NCBI GenBank assembly: GCA_013112555.1
Contig: JABFGK010000001.1
Location: 2,082,581 to 2,146,580 of the forward strand
Source of the DNA: Planctomycetota bacterium
Lineage (GTDB): Bacteria; Planctomycetota; Phycisphaerae; Phycisphaerales; UBA5793
Direction: 5' to 3'
Length of the DNA: 64,000 nt
A program made the translations under genes and the position numbers. The notes under the pieces were generated by a model, which was not told the origin of the DNA, made no database searches, and worked only from the letters and a program-made list of their open reading frames with translations. Positions 18,892-27,411 of this stretch are shown here, piece after piece (within the stretch, counting starts at the first letter, position 1; every line of letters starts with the position of its first letter).

Positions 18892-19971
18892 ATGGATACG
18901 AATCGACGATGGCTCTTCAGCCTTTCGACAAATGTACGTGCGCTCGTTGCGCGACTCAGTGCGATGGTTCTATTGATGGTTGCGGTCATGGCTGCACCCG
19001 GGTGTAAGGACGAGATGAGCAACCCGGGCGGCTCGGTGGTGCTGTACACCTCCGCAGACCAAGAGTATGCGGAACTTGTCATCGACCGATTCCACAGCGT
19101 CTCCCCAGAGATAGAAGTACGCGCGCGATATGACACGGAGATGACCAAGACGACCGGGCTGGTGGAACGCCTGCTCGCAGAAACGGCCAACCCCCAGGCG
19201 GATATCTTCTGGTCGAGTGAGGTCTTTCTGACGATCCGGCTGGCACAGGAGGGAGTCCTGCAGCCACTGTACAGTGATGCCCTGCAGGATTGGCCGGCGT
19301 CGATGCGCGATCCCGATCGGTTGTGGTATGGGCTCGGCGCGCGGGCCCGTGTGATCGGGTATTCGACCGAGCGCGTGACGGACCCGCCGGCTTCCTGGCA
19401 GGATCTGACGGACCCGAAGTGGAAGGGTCGTGTTGTGATGGCCGACCCGAACTATGGTACGACGCGCGGGCATATTGCTGCGATGTACACGGTCTGGGGG
19501 CCGGAGGTGACGGCTCAGTATTTGAACGATCTGATGGCCAACGGGCTCCGGATCGTTGCATCGAACTCGCAGGGCATGCGGGAGATCGTGGCCGGGACTG
19601 CCGATCTGTGCTTCACCGATACGGATGATGTGTGGGCTCAGCAGCGCAACGGCCAGGCGGTTGATCTCGCGTACCCGCGTCATCAGGATGGAGCCGACGG
19701 AGGGACACTGTTGATCCCGAACACGGTGGCTGTGATTGCCGGTCGGCCGGAGTCAGCAGCCACCCGGACATTTGCTGAGTTCATGCTCAGCGGCGACGTG
19801 GAGCGGTTGCTGTATGAATCGGACTCGCACAACATCCCGGTGCTGGATATCGGGATTGAGGTTGAGGATCGGTATGTCGTGTCGGACCCGCTGCTCGTGG
19901 ACTATGCGCAGGTGGCTGCCAACATGCCGGCTGCCATGACACTGGCCAATGAGATTCTGCTGGGGCACTGA
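18892..19971 (+). CDS. Iron(III)-type ABC transporter substrate-binding lipoprotein
   Basis: Extracellular solute-binding protein of the FbpA/FutA kind. The 359-residue product starts at an ATG with GGAG upstream and has a signal peptide ending in the lipobox AAPGC, so it should be a membrane-anchored lipoprotein. VVLYTSADQEYAELVIDRF, DIFWSSEVF and the repeated Tyr/Asp pattern at SWQDLTDPKWKGRVVMADPNYGT-like blocks are typical of family 1 ferric binding proteins. No permease or ATPase gene is adjacent, so its transporter must be encoded elsewhere. It could bind another ligand. Confidence 0.85.
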   Translation: MDTNRRWLFSLSTNVRALVARLSAMVLLMVAVMAAPGCKDEMSNPGGSVVLYTSADQEYAELVIDRFHSVSPEIEVRARYDTEMTKTTGLVERLLAETANPQADIFWSSEVFLTIRLAQEGVLQPLYSDALQDWPASMRDPDRLWYGLGARARVIGYSTERVTDPPASWQDLTDPKWKGRVVMADPNYGTTRGHIAAMYTVWGPEVTAQYLNDLMANGLRIVASNSQGMREIVAGTADLCFTDTDDVWAQQRNGQAVDLAYPRHQDGADGGTLLIPNTVAVIAGRPESAATRTFAEFMLSGDVERLLYESDSHNIPVLDIGIEVEDRYVVSDPLLVDYAQVAANMPAAMTLANEILLGH

Positions 19972-20043
19972 GGTCGGCGAAGCGCTCCGCGTGCGCATGG
20001 CGGCTAACCTGTTGGACAGGATACCAATGGGAGTCTGTTTGTG

Positions 20044-20994
20044 ATGAGCACGATTGAAAACTGGTCCGATGTACGGGTAACGGTCACGGGCGGTGCGGGC
20101 TTTCTCGGCAAGGTCGTCTGCGCGAAGTTGCGCGAACGTGGGTGTGAACACATCTTTGTGCCGACCATTGAGGACTATGACCTGACCCAGCCGGACGATG
20201 TCGCTCGGATGTACCGCGACGGGACGCCGGACGTCGTGCTGCACCTGGCAGCGGAGGTCGGCGGGATCGGGGCGAATCAGCAGAACCCGGGCCGGTTCTT
20301 CTATTCGAACATGGCGATGGGCCTGCATCTCATTGAGGAAGCGAGAAAGCAGCGGATCGGGAAGTTCGTGCAGGTCGGGACGATCTGTGCATACCCGAAG
20401 TTCACCCCGGTGCCGTTCAGCGAAGACAACCTGTGGAACGGCTACCCGGAGGAAACGAATGCGCCGTATGGGATAGCCAAGAAGGCGCTTCTGGTCATGC
20501 TCGATGCATACTTTGCACAGTACCACCTGCCGGGCGCTTTTGTCCTGCCGGTGAATCTGTACGGGCCTGGAGACAACTTCAACCCCGAATCGTCGCATGT
20601 CATCCCGGCCTTGATCCGCAAGTGCGTCGAGGCAATCGACTCGGGAGCGGATCACATTGAGTGCTGGGGCACCGGGTCGGCCAGCCGGGAGTTTCTGTAT
20701 GTGGAGGATGCCGCCGAGGGGTTGATTGCGGCCGCGGAACGAATGCACCGGCCGGTCCCGGTCAATCTCGGGACGAACATGGAGATCACGATCAAGGATC
20801 TGGTTGAGTTGATTGCGAAACTGACGGGCTTTGCCGGTGAAATCCGCTGGGACCCGAGCAAGCCGGACGGGCAGCCGCGGCGGTGTCTTGATACCTCACG
20901 GGCCAAGGAGCTGTTCGGGTGGGAAGCACGGGTCGGATTTGAGGCGGGGCTGAAGCAGACGATTGAATGGTGGCAGGCGCACAAACACGAATAG
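20044..20994 (+). CDS. NAD-dependent epimerase, GDP-L-fucose synthase-like
   Basis: Short-chain dehydrogenase of the GDP-fucose synthase (Fcl) group, which epimerises and reduces GDP-4-keto-6-deoxymannose. Visible features are the Rossmann motif TGGAGFLG (about residues 15-22), [21 protein letters not shown], the catalytic pair in APYGIAKK (Tyr...Lys), and HVIPALIRK and [17 protein letters not shown], all typical of Fcl. An in-frame GTG precedes the ATG by one codon. No gmd gene is adjacent, so the exact substrate is inferred from the sequence family only. Confidence 0.9.
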   Translation: MSTIENWSDVRVTVTGGAGFLGKVVCAKLRERGCEHIFVPTIEDYDLTQPDDVARMYRDGTPDVVLHLAAEVGGIGANQQNPGRFFYSNMAMGLHLIEEARKQRIGKFVQVGTICAYPKFTPVPFSEDNLWNGYPEETNAPYGIAKKALLVMLDAYFAQYHLPGAFVLPVNLYGPGDNFNPESSHVIPALIRKCVEAIDSGADHIECWGTGSASREFLYVEDAAEGLIAAAERMHRPVPVNLGTNMEITIKDLVELIAKLTGFAGEIRWDPSKPDGQPRRCLDTSRAKELFGWEARVGFEAGLKQTIEWWQAHKHE

Positions 20995-21061
20995 GCGTGA
21001 TTGTGGTACGTCCGACAAGCCGGTTGAGGCGATCGAGCACAGCGAGATCGGCTCGGCCGGA

Positions 21062-22119
21062 TCATGGCATCATCAACTCCCCCTCCTCCTCCCCCGCTTC
21101 AAACAAGAACATCTGCGAGCCGTCATCCTGCGGGCGTCGGAAGGCAGCGCCGGAGAGTTGTTTCGCTGCGGTCTGTGATCGGTCATAGGAATGCAGCCCG
21201 TAGCGTTCACAGAACACATTGAACGTGCGCCGGATGAGTTGCGCGTGCGCGCCGCTGCCGCGCATGCGCGAGCCGTAGGAGGCATCGGAGAGTCTGCCGG
21301 CTCGGGCCTGGCGGATGGCCGCCTCGATTCGGCGGGCCCGATCAGGATACCAGCGTCTCAACCAGTCCATGAAGAGAAACCGGTTTTGATGCGGCAGGCG
21401 AATGAGGATCCAGCCGGCAGCGGTCGCCCCGGCGGCGGCGGCTTCCTGCAGGAGTCGGGGGATCTCACAGTCATTGAGGCCGGGAATGATGGGGGCCAGC
21501 AGCACGGAGACCGGCACCTCGGCCTCGGCCAGCCGACGGATGGTGGCCAATCGGTCGGCCGGGCACGAGGCGCGCGGCTCCATGCAGGCGGATAACCTGG
21601 GGTCGAGTGTCGTGAGACTGATTGCCACCGAGGCAGCCTGATGACTGTTCAGGGACTTGAGCAGATCGAGATCGCGCAGAACGAGTCGGTTCTTGGTCGC
21701 GATCGAAACGGGCTGTCGGCTCTCGGCCATCACTTCGAGGCAGGCGCGGGTGATCCCGAGTCGGCGCTCGATGGGCTGATACGCATCGGTGACGCCGCAC
21801 ATGACAATGGGTTCGGCTGCCCAGCGAGGGTGGGTCAGTTCGCGGCGGAGGATTTCGGCAGCGTGATACTTGACGGTAATGCGAGTCTCGAAATCAAGGC
21901 CGGATGAGAACCCGAGTTGCTCGTGATACGGCCTGGCATAGCAGTAGATGCAGCCATGCTCACAGCCTCGATAGGGGTTGATGGTCCAACGGAAGCCGAG
22001 GTCGGGGCTGTCGACGCGGTTGATGAGCGTGCGGCTGTTGTCGGCATAGAGGCGGGTGGCAGGCAGGGGAGGCGGGCGCGGCATGCTGAGACGGTGCCAG
22101 ATTCGGCGCGTCGGCATGG
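21062..22119 (-). CDS. Radical SAM protein (PA0069/Rv2578c group), main segment
   Basis: Iron-sulfur radical SAM protein of a widespread, poorly characterised group. The 3' segment carries WTINPYRGCEHGCIYCYARP with the CxxxCxxC cluster (genome about 21941-21964), GVTDAYQPIERRLGITR and APIIPGLND. The family N-terminus GRG..NP..RFE is missing from this frame but is present just upstream in another frame. The gene is therefore interrupted by a +1 frame change in or near the homopolymer run at 22120-22130. The real protein would be about 455 residues. The function of the family is unknown. Confidence 0.88.
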
Positions 22120-22130
22120 TTTTTCCCCCC

Positions 22131-22427
22131 TGCCATACCCCCCGCAGTCGTCGCGTCGGCAGCAGCCGACGATCTCCCTCCATCGTCCTCCAGCGCGCGT
22201 GGCTCAGCCTCATCCGGCTCGCAGTGCGTGGATTCAAAGCGATTCGGCGGGTTAGCCGGCGTCCCCCGTCCCTTGATCGTGGGACGGACATACGTACTGC
22301 CGTAATGGACGCCGCGATGGAGCCGGCTGGCTGAGGTGCTCTGGCCGACAAGGGCACCGGAGGCAGGATCACTCACGCCCCCATTGCAGGGCTCATTGGT
22401 ACGGCAGGATCCATTGGTCACGTCCAT
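22131..22427 (-). CDS. Radical SAM protein, N-terminal segment in the other frame
   Basis: This frame reads VRPTIKGRGTPANPPNRFES at 22292-22233, the conserved N-terminal motif of the same radical SAM family. It continues through a low-complexity linker to the run of six G and five A on the minus strand (22120-22130), after which the main segment continues one base out of frame. The ATG at 22427 sits three bases after the predicted transcription start of a good promoter. Confidence 0.7.
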
Positions 22428-22436
22428 GGCATACCA

Positions 22437-22465
22437 AACATATACCGAACACTGTCCCCCGTCAA
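22437..22465 (-). promoter_or_regulatory. Promoter of the radical SAM gene
   Basis: On the minus strand TTGACG (22460-22465), a 17-base spacer and TATGTT (22437-22442) match the sigma-70 type. The predicted start is about 22430, three bases before the ATG at 22427, so the mRNA would be leaderless. Confidence 0.55.
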
Positions 22466-22521
22466 GAGGATTTCTCATTTCACATGGACTCGGGCAGTCA
22501 CTTGTGGTAGTTTGTGAATGT

Positions 22522-22587
22522 GATCGACGAGCCGCGCGTGTGAGCAAGCGGGCAGATCGACGAGCCGCGCGTGTGAGCAAGCGGGCC
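22522..22587. repeat. Tandem repeat, 33 bp x 2
   Basis: Two adjacent 33-bp units start GATCGACGAGCCGCGCGTGT and differ only in the last base. The core GACGAGCCGCGC[AG][CT]GT[AG]AG[CT]AAGCGGG recurs at 34366-34391, 34503-34530 and 36631-36660, so it belongs to a dispersed family. Confidence 0.85.
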
Positions 22588-22620
22588 TCTGCGGTGGAGT
22601 GCTTGAGCGCGCTTGAACCG

Positions 22621-22644
22621 GCAGTAGAATTTCAATCCTACTGC
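22621..22644. repeat. 24-bp palindromic repeat, copy 1 (imperfect)
   Basis: GCAGTAG at one end and CTACTGC at the other flank an A/T-rich centre. Near-identical palindromes lie at 35041-35064 and 59917-59940. This copy overlaps the end of tilS and supplies its TAG stop codon. Confidence 0.8.
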
Positions 22645-23720
22645 GGCTCACCACCGGTACGGCCTGCATCCATCCGGACGGTACGCGATGTCACGCGCAC
22701 AGTTACGTCACCTGCCAGTTCAATCGTCCGCGGGTGGCGATGTGAATCCATGACAGCACGGGCCGCCGCAGTCAGGGTGGATGCGTTGAGTTTGCGGGCC
22801 GGGGCACCGAGTTGCACGGCTGACTTGCGGATTGCCTCGGCCACCACGACTCGATGTGCCGCAGCCAGCACTGAGCGATCAAACTCGATCGATGCGGTGC
22901 CGGCATCAGCAGTGCGCTGCGCCTCCTCAATCAGATCCTGGGCACTGAGACTGAGAAACTGACTCAGGTCGGCCAGTTGATCGGTCATGCGATGAATGCG
23001 CGCATCGAGGCCGGGCGCGATCTGCTCGACAACGGGCAGCAACTGCGCGCGGATGCGATTGCGACGCTGACTGATTTGCCCGTTCGATGGGTCTTCAACC
23101 CATGACCAGCCAATCGACTCGCACAGTTGCACGCACGCCTGATGAGTCTGATTCAGCAGCGGCCGAATGACGTCGCAGCCATAGACCCGTTTGCGCCAGC
23201 GCATCGCAGCGAGCCCGGCTGTTCCCGTGCCACGCATGAGGTTGAGCAAAAGCGTTTCGAGTTGATCCGTGCCGTGATGCGCAGTGACGACGGCATGGGC
23301 ACTGTGCTCTTCGGCGATTTGCGCCAGCGCCCGATAGCGTTCACGCCGGGCCCAGGCAGAAGTGTTGGAAGTGGCTGCACTCGGATCAAGCGCGACGGTG
23401 TCACACGGCAGGTCGAGTTGCTGCGCGATGTGCTGGACCTGCTGCGCCTCCTGCTCGGCTTCGGCACGGAGACGATGGTTGACATGCGCGACACGAATGG
23501 TGTAGGCCAGGTGCGGCCGGCGTGCCAGTGCCGACAGCGCTGCCAGCAGCGCGAGCGAGTCAGCCCCCCCACTCACGGCCACGATGAGGGTCGCATGCGG
23601 CGTGACCTGGCACTGATGCTGCAGCGCTCGGCTGAGCATCCTGGCGAATCGTGATCGGGTTGACGGCAGTTGGAGCACGGGTGAGTGTATCCCGCGTGAT
23701 CGATGTTCAAATACGCGCAA
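22638..23720 (-). CDS. tilS: tRNA(Ile)-lysidine synthetase
   Basis: TilS converts the wobble cytidine of the CAU-anticodon tRNA-Ile to lysidine, using ATP. The PP-loop VAVSGGADSLALLAAL (about 47-62) and the downstream blocks AHVNHRLR, AHHGTDQLETLLLNLMRGTG and RRNRIRAQLLPVV are diagnostic. The frame opens at a TTG at 23720 behind GGAAG. A later ATG at 23639 is the alternative. At about 360 residues it is shorter than the E. coli enzyme and lacks most of its C-terminal domains, as in many other bacteria. Its stop codon lies inside a dispersed palindrome. Confidence 0.94.
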   Translation of the reverse strand: MRVFEHRSRGIHSPVLQLPSTRSRFARMLSRALQHQCQVTPHATLIVAVSGGADSLALLAALSALARRPHLAYTIRVAHVNHRLRAEAEQEAQQVQHIAQQLDLPCDTVALDPSAATSNTSAWARRERYRALAQIAEEHSAHAVVTAHHGTDQLETLLLNLMRGTGTAGLAAMRWRKRVYGCDVIRPLLNQTHQACVQLCESIGWSWVEDPSNGQISQRRNRIRAQLLPVVEQIAPGLDARIHRMTDQLADLSQFLSLSAQDLIEEAQRTADAGTASIEFDRSVLAAAHRVVVAEAIRKSAVQLGAPARKLNASTLTAAARAVMDSHRHPRTIELAGDVTVRVTSRTVRMDAGRTGGEPQ

Positions 23721-23860
23721 TGGCTTCCATCTGTTTGGCAGAAGATTCGATGTCTTGTCGACGAGTCATGGTCAGCGTGTCATTGTACCGATAACATAGA
23801 CTATGCCTCTTTTTGTCATGTCCCGGCCATGACGCCGATGACAGGTCGTGGAGGTGGACC

Positions 23861-24574
23861 ATGCCGTCCGTCAACAGCGTCTCACAATATCTGCCACACC
23901 TTCTGTGGATCTTCAGCGTTCTCGTCCTGGTCATCATCGTCATGATGAATGTGCGCACGCGCTGGGCCAAGCGTCGCCTGACCAATGAGCACCCCCGTGA
24001 GTTTATCGATCGGGTTCGAGCCGATGCCAAACGTCAGGCCCCGACTGACGTGCGCCAGGCAGTGGCAGCGCATGATGAGGACAGTGACTCGGAGTCTGCA
24101 CCCAGCGGGATCATTCCCGAGCGCGAGGCAGAGCGTCGACTGTCCTCGGAACTGGACACGAAGCAAGCGGTGCTGCAGACCTTGATTCGACAGGCTGATG
24201 AGCGGATCGCGATGCTCAACCGGTTACTGGATCGGCTGCCGGCTGCCTCGATCAGCCCGACCCGGATGGCGCCGCACGATGCTGCTTGCGATGAGCCGCC
24301 CATTCACACGAAGAAGCCGAGCGACAACGGTGCAGCCCCGCGTGTGAACCGGGAAGTCCCGCTTGAAATCAAGGATGCCGGGCAGAACACGGATTCGACA
24401 CAGGAGCCGGATACCGGAATTCCCGTCGTGCCGAACCGAACCACCGTGGACCCGCTGACGTCCAGCGTGTACGAGTTGGCCGATCGTGGCCGCTCGCCGA
24501 TTGAGATCGCGCGCGAACTGGATGAACAGGTTGGCAAGGTCCAATTGATCCTGGCACTTCGTCAACCGGCCTGA
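23861..24574 (+). CDS. Single-pass membrane protein with C-terminal helix-turn-helix-like segment
   Basis: Not recognised. The 237-residue protein starts at an ATG preceded by GGAGG. It has one N-terminal membrane helix (about 10-30, LLWIFSVLVLVIIVMMNV), a long charged, partly coiled-coil middle and a Pro/Thr-rich linker. The C-terminal segment YELADRGRSPIEIARELDEQVGKVQLILALR looks like the short helix-turn-helix found at the end of DUF6115-type proteins of Gram-positive bacteria. Membrane anchor plus terminal helix-turn-helix suggests a membrane-bound regulatory or structural role, but there is no proof. Confidence 0.75.
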   Translation: MPSVNSVSQYLPHLLWIFSVLVLVIIVMMNVRTRWAKRRLTNEHPREFIDRVRADAKRQAPTDVRQAVAAHDEDSDSESAPSGIIPEREAERRLSSELDTKQAVLQTLIRQADERIAMLNRLLDRLPAASISPTRMAPHDAACDEPPIHTKKPSDNGAAPRVNREVPLEIKDAGQNTDSTQEPDTGIPVVPNRTTVDPLTSSVYELADRGRSPIEIARELDEQVGKVQLILALRQPA

Positions 24575-24604
24575 TCGCAATCACCCGACTGCATCCGAAA
24601 CCGA

Positions 24605-26095
24605 TTACTGCACTTCGATGGCTGTCAGGAATGACGACATCGTTCGGCTGGATGCGTTTCTGCGCTCGACGTTGAAGCGGAGTACCTCTCCGGGCTTCGC
24701 GTCCTTGAGGCGTTGCGCGAGCCAATCGGCCGGGGTCATGTCGTTCTTGCTCGCCAGTTCGGCCATGGGTTCGCCATCGACTTCGACGATCAGGTCATAG
24801 GCTGACGGTTGGCCGAATCGATACGAGACTCCTTCAAGCCCTGCCTGGTCGGCCGGGCCGCCGGGCAGTACCTGTTCGACCAGGACGGCGGATCGGTCGC
24901 GAACGTTCTGATACGTCATGCCTCCCGCAGTCCCATCGAGTTCGTTGCGCACGCTGATCTCGGCATCGGCCGGCAACCCGGACACAGAGCCGCTGTCAGG
25001 CATTTCGGCCAGTTCCGTGGTCAGTTGGAGAAGTTTGCCGTCTCTGTACACATCGAGTGTCACTTCGGTGCCGGGCAGCCGCATGGCGACCTTGTTTCGC
25101 AGATCGCTTGAGTCGCGGACGCTCTCCCCGCTGACGGCCACGATGATGTCTTCGTACTGCAGGCCCGCCTTGCCGCCTGGCAGGCTCGGCTCGGCATGTT
25201 TAATGAGGACGCCGAGTTCCCCGTCCGGCAGCCCGTAGCTCCGTGCCAGCGCTCGATTGACATCCTGAATGTCAACGCCGAGGTAGCCGCGTCGGACTCG
25301 GTTGTAGGCAATGAGTTGATCGGCAATATGTCGTGCGAGATTCGCTGGGATGGCAAAGCCCAGGCCATCCGAGCCGCCGGTGCGCGTCACGATGACCGAG
25401 TTCACACCGACGACCTCGCCGCGCAGGTTGACCAGCGGCCCACCCGAGTTGCCCTTATTGATCGCGGCATCGGTCTGGATGAAATCCTCGTACCCCGGCC
25501 GAGTATAGTCGCCGATGATTCCGAGTTGTCGATTCGTGGCACTGATGATGCCTGCGGTCACCGTTTGGGCCAGCCCGAGCGGGAAGCCGATCGCAATGAC
25601 CCACTCGCCAACCTTGAGGTTATCTGAAGCCACCATGGTCATGGCCGGCAGGTCGCGGCCGGCATCGAGACGAATCACGCCGAGGTCGGTCAGCGGGTCG
25701 CGACCGACGAGGGAGGCTTGATAGGTCCGGCCGTTAACAAACTCGACCTGAATGCGAGTGGCATCTTCAACGACATGGTTATTCGTCAGCAGATAGCCGT
25801 CGGAACGGATGACGAAGCCGGAGCCGGAGACCTGGCCACGCTGCCCGTAGCTCACGATGCGGACGACACTGTTCTCGACCTTGCTCGACACGGATTGGAA
25901 GGCAGCGCTGAGGCTCTCGGCATACTTGAGTGTCGTGTCATCGAGTTCCGTGGAGGCGTTGCCTGCCGCTCGAGTCGATGGGGTCGCCATCAGTGCCAGC
26001 GCGATGATGAGCATTGCCGCCGTCACACGGCCACGGGTTTCGCCGGGCGTCGTCGTGACGCGCGAAAGTATCCCGGACATGCCTGTCGTATTCAT
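24605..26095 (-). CDS. Periplasmic serine protease HtrA/DegP family
   Basis: Trypsin-like protease or chaperone for misfolded envelope proteins. From the ATG at 26095 (AGAGGA upstream) it has 496 residues: a signal peptide or anchor (about 24-44), the protease domain with H107 (LTNNHVVED), D137 (LTDLGVI) and S217 (GNSGGPL), a first PDZ domain (about 280-370, GYLGVDIQDV) and a diverged second one (about 380-480). All three catalytic residues are present. It converges with the preceding plus-strand gene, with 30 bases between the stop codons. Confidence 0.95.
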   Translation of the reverse strand: MNTTGMSGILSRVTTTPGETRGRVTAAMLIIALALMATPSTRAAGNASTELDDTTLKYAESLSAAFQSVSSKVENSVVRIVSYGQRGQVSGSGFVIRSDGYLLTNNHVVEDATRIQVEFVNGRTYQASLVGRDPLTDLGVIRLDAGRDLPAMTMVASDNLKVGEWVIAIGFPLGLAQTVTAGIISATNRQLGIIGDYTRPGYEDFIQTDAAINKGNSGGPLVNLRGEVVGVNSVIVTRTGGSDGLGFAIPANLARHIADQLIAYNRVRRGYLGVDIQDVNRALARSYGLPDGELGVLIKHAEPSLPGGKAGLQYEDIIVAVSGESVRDSSDLRNKVAMRLPGTEVTLDVYRDGKLLQLTTELAEMPDSGSVSGLPADAEISVRNELDGTAGGMTYQNVRDRSAVLVEQVLPGGPADQAGLEGVSYRFGQPSAYDLIVEVDGEPMAELASKNDMTPADWLAQRLKDAKPGEVLRFNVERRNASSRTMSSFLTAIEVQ

Positions 26096-26397
26096 AGAGT
26101 TCCTCTGCTTCCTGCTCATACTCGGTACTCCCAGTTTGATCGGGATTACTCGGGTTGTCGGCGTCGTTAATCGTGGTGTTTGCCCGCTGCCCCGGGAGAT
26201 GGACGGGCCGAAGGGGCTCGTGACATCTACATGGATGAGGGGACACGTCGCGTCGGGCTCGATTCACCTGATTCTTATTGGGTTTATCGTGCAGCAATAC
26301 CGATCAGTCCACCTTGTCATGAGTGCGATACGCATTCCTGGGCACTCTGGTGCGGTTTTTTGATCGAATCGTCTATGGTGTAGCGGTTTGGAGCGAT
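26096..26397. other. Intergenic stretch between ispE and htrA
   Basis: About 300 bases with no supported gene; the translations of both strands are low-quality. A T6 run at 26356-26361 is not preceded by a convincing stem. The htrA promoter should lie here. Confidence 0.5.
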
Positions 26398-27345
26398 TCA
26401 TCGCGCGGACGGCAGATCGGTGGCAGCCCGAACAGCCCAGGCAGGATGACCATGCTGTTTGGTGATGGCAGCGGCAAGAAACTCGGCATGGAGGCGGTCA
26501 TCGCAGATCATGAACATCGCAGCGCCGCTCCCGGTCAGATGAACGGTGGTCTCGGCCATTTCCATGATGGCACGCCGCACCTGTTCGAGTTCAGGCAGCA
26601 GGTGATACGCAGGTCGGTCCAGATCATTGAACAAACGATCGGGCGAGAGCGTCGCGCCGCGTGCATCGGCCGCCACGCGAGCCGCAGCAGACACAAACTG
26701 ATCCTGTTTCGAGTCGGAGCCGTCCTGATCAAGCGCATCAAACCGGGCATAGACATCGGCCGTAGCGCACTGCAGGTCGTGGGGCATGACGACCACCAGA
26801 TTGAGCGGCTCATCGGGTGCCGTGCACGGGTCAATCCGTTCACCGAATCCGGAGACGACTGCTGAGGCAGCACCGGCCAGGAAGAAATGCACATCGCTGC
26901 CGAGTTCGCCGGCCAGACCCTGCAGGTCATGGGCCGTCAGCCCAAGATCAAACAGGCGATTGCAGCCGAAGAGCATGGCAGCCGCATCACTTGAGCCGCC
27001 GCCCATCCCGGCACCAACGGGCACGCGCTTTTCGAGTTTCAGTTGAACGGGCAAGCGCCGCCCGACGTGCCTTTCGAGCGCTGCATGGGCGCGCACGGTC
27101 AGATCACGAGCGATCGACCAATCGATTGGGGCCGTGTGTCTCGCATCATCCGCCCAGATGACGGCATAGCGTGAGAAGTAGTCCGGCTCGAGGGCCGTGA
27201 TGGTCAGTTCGTCAGCGAGATCGGTCCGGACGATCCAGGTACACACGGGGTGACGCGGGCCGATCGGTGTGTCTTCACACGGCCCGACCGCCAGCGAGAG
27301 GTTGACCTTCGCCGGCGCCTGGATGACACATGTGGGTCGAGTCAT
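26398..27345 (-). CDS. ispE: 4-diphosphocytidyl-2-C-methyl-D-erythritol kinase
   Basis: GHMP kinase that phosphorylates CDP-methylerythritol in the MEP isoprenoid pathway. From the ATG at 27345 (315 residues) it begins MTRPTCVIQAPAKVNLSLAV, with the substrate lysine motif APAKVNL. It has the ATP-binding loop PVGAGMGGGSSDAAAML and the C-terminal motif VHLTGSGAAMF. It lies 66 bases after the CvpA-like gene on the same strand. The other MEP pathway genes are not in the window. Confidence 0.95.
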   Translation of the reverse strand: MTRPTCVIQAPAKVNLSLAVGPCEDTPIGPRHPVCTWIVRTDLADELTITALEPDYFSRYAVIWADDARHTAPIDWSIARDLTVRAHAALERHVGRRLPVQLKLEKRVPVGAGMGGGSSDAAAMLFGCNRLFDLGLTAHDLQGLAGELGSDVHFFLAGAASAVVSGFGERIDPCTAPDEPLNLVVVMPHDLQCATADVYARFDALDQDGSDSKQDQFVSAAARVAADARGATLSPDRLFNDLDRPAYHLLPELEQVRRAIMEMAETTVHLTGSGAAMFMICDDRLHAEFLAAAITKQHGHPAWAVRAATDLPSAR

Positions 27346-27411
27346 GGCACTGGCAGGCGGCACGGCGCCTGTTCTGTTGGGATCCGTGCGGCAGGGGCGC
27401 AGCACGTGTGT

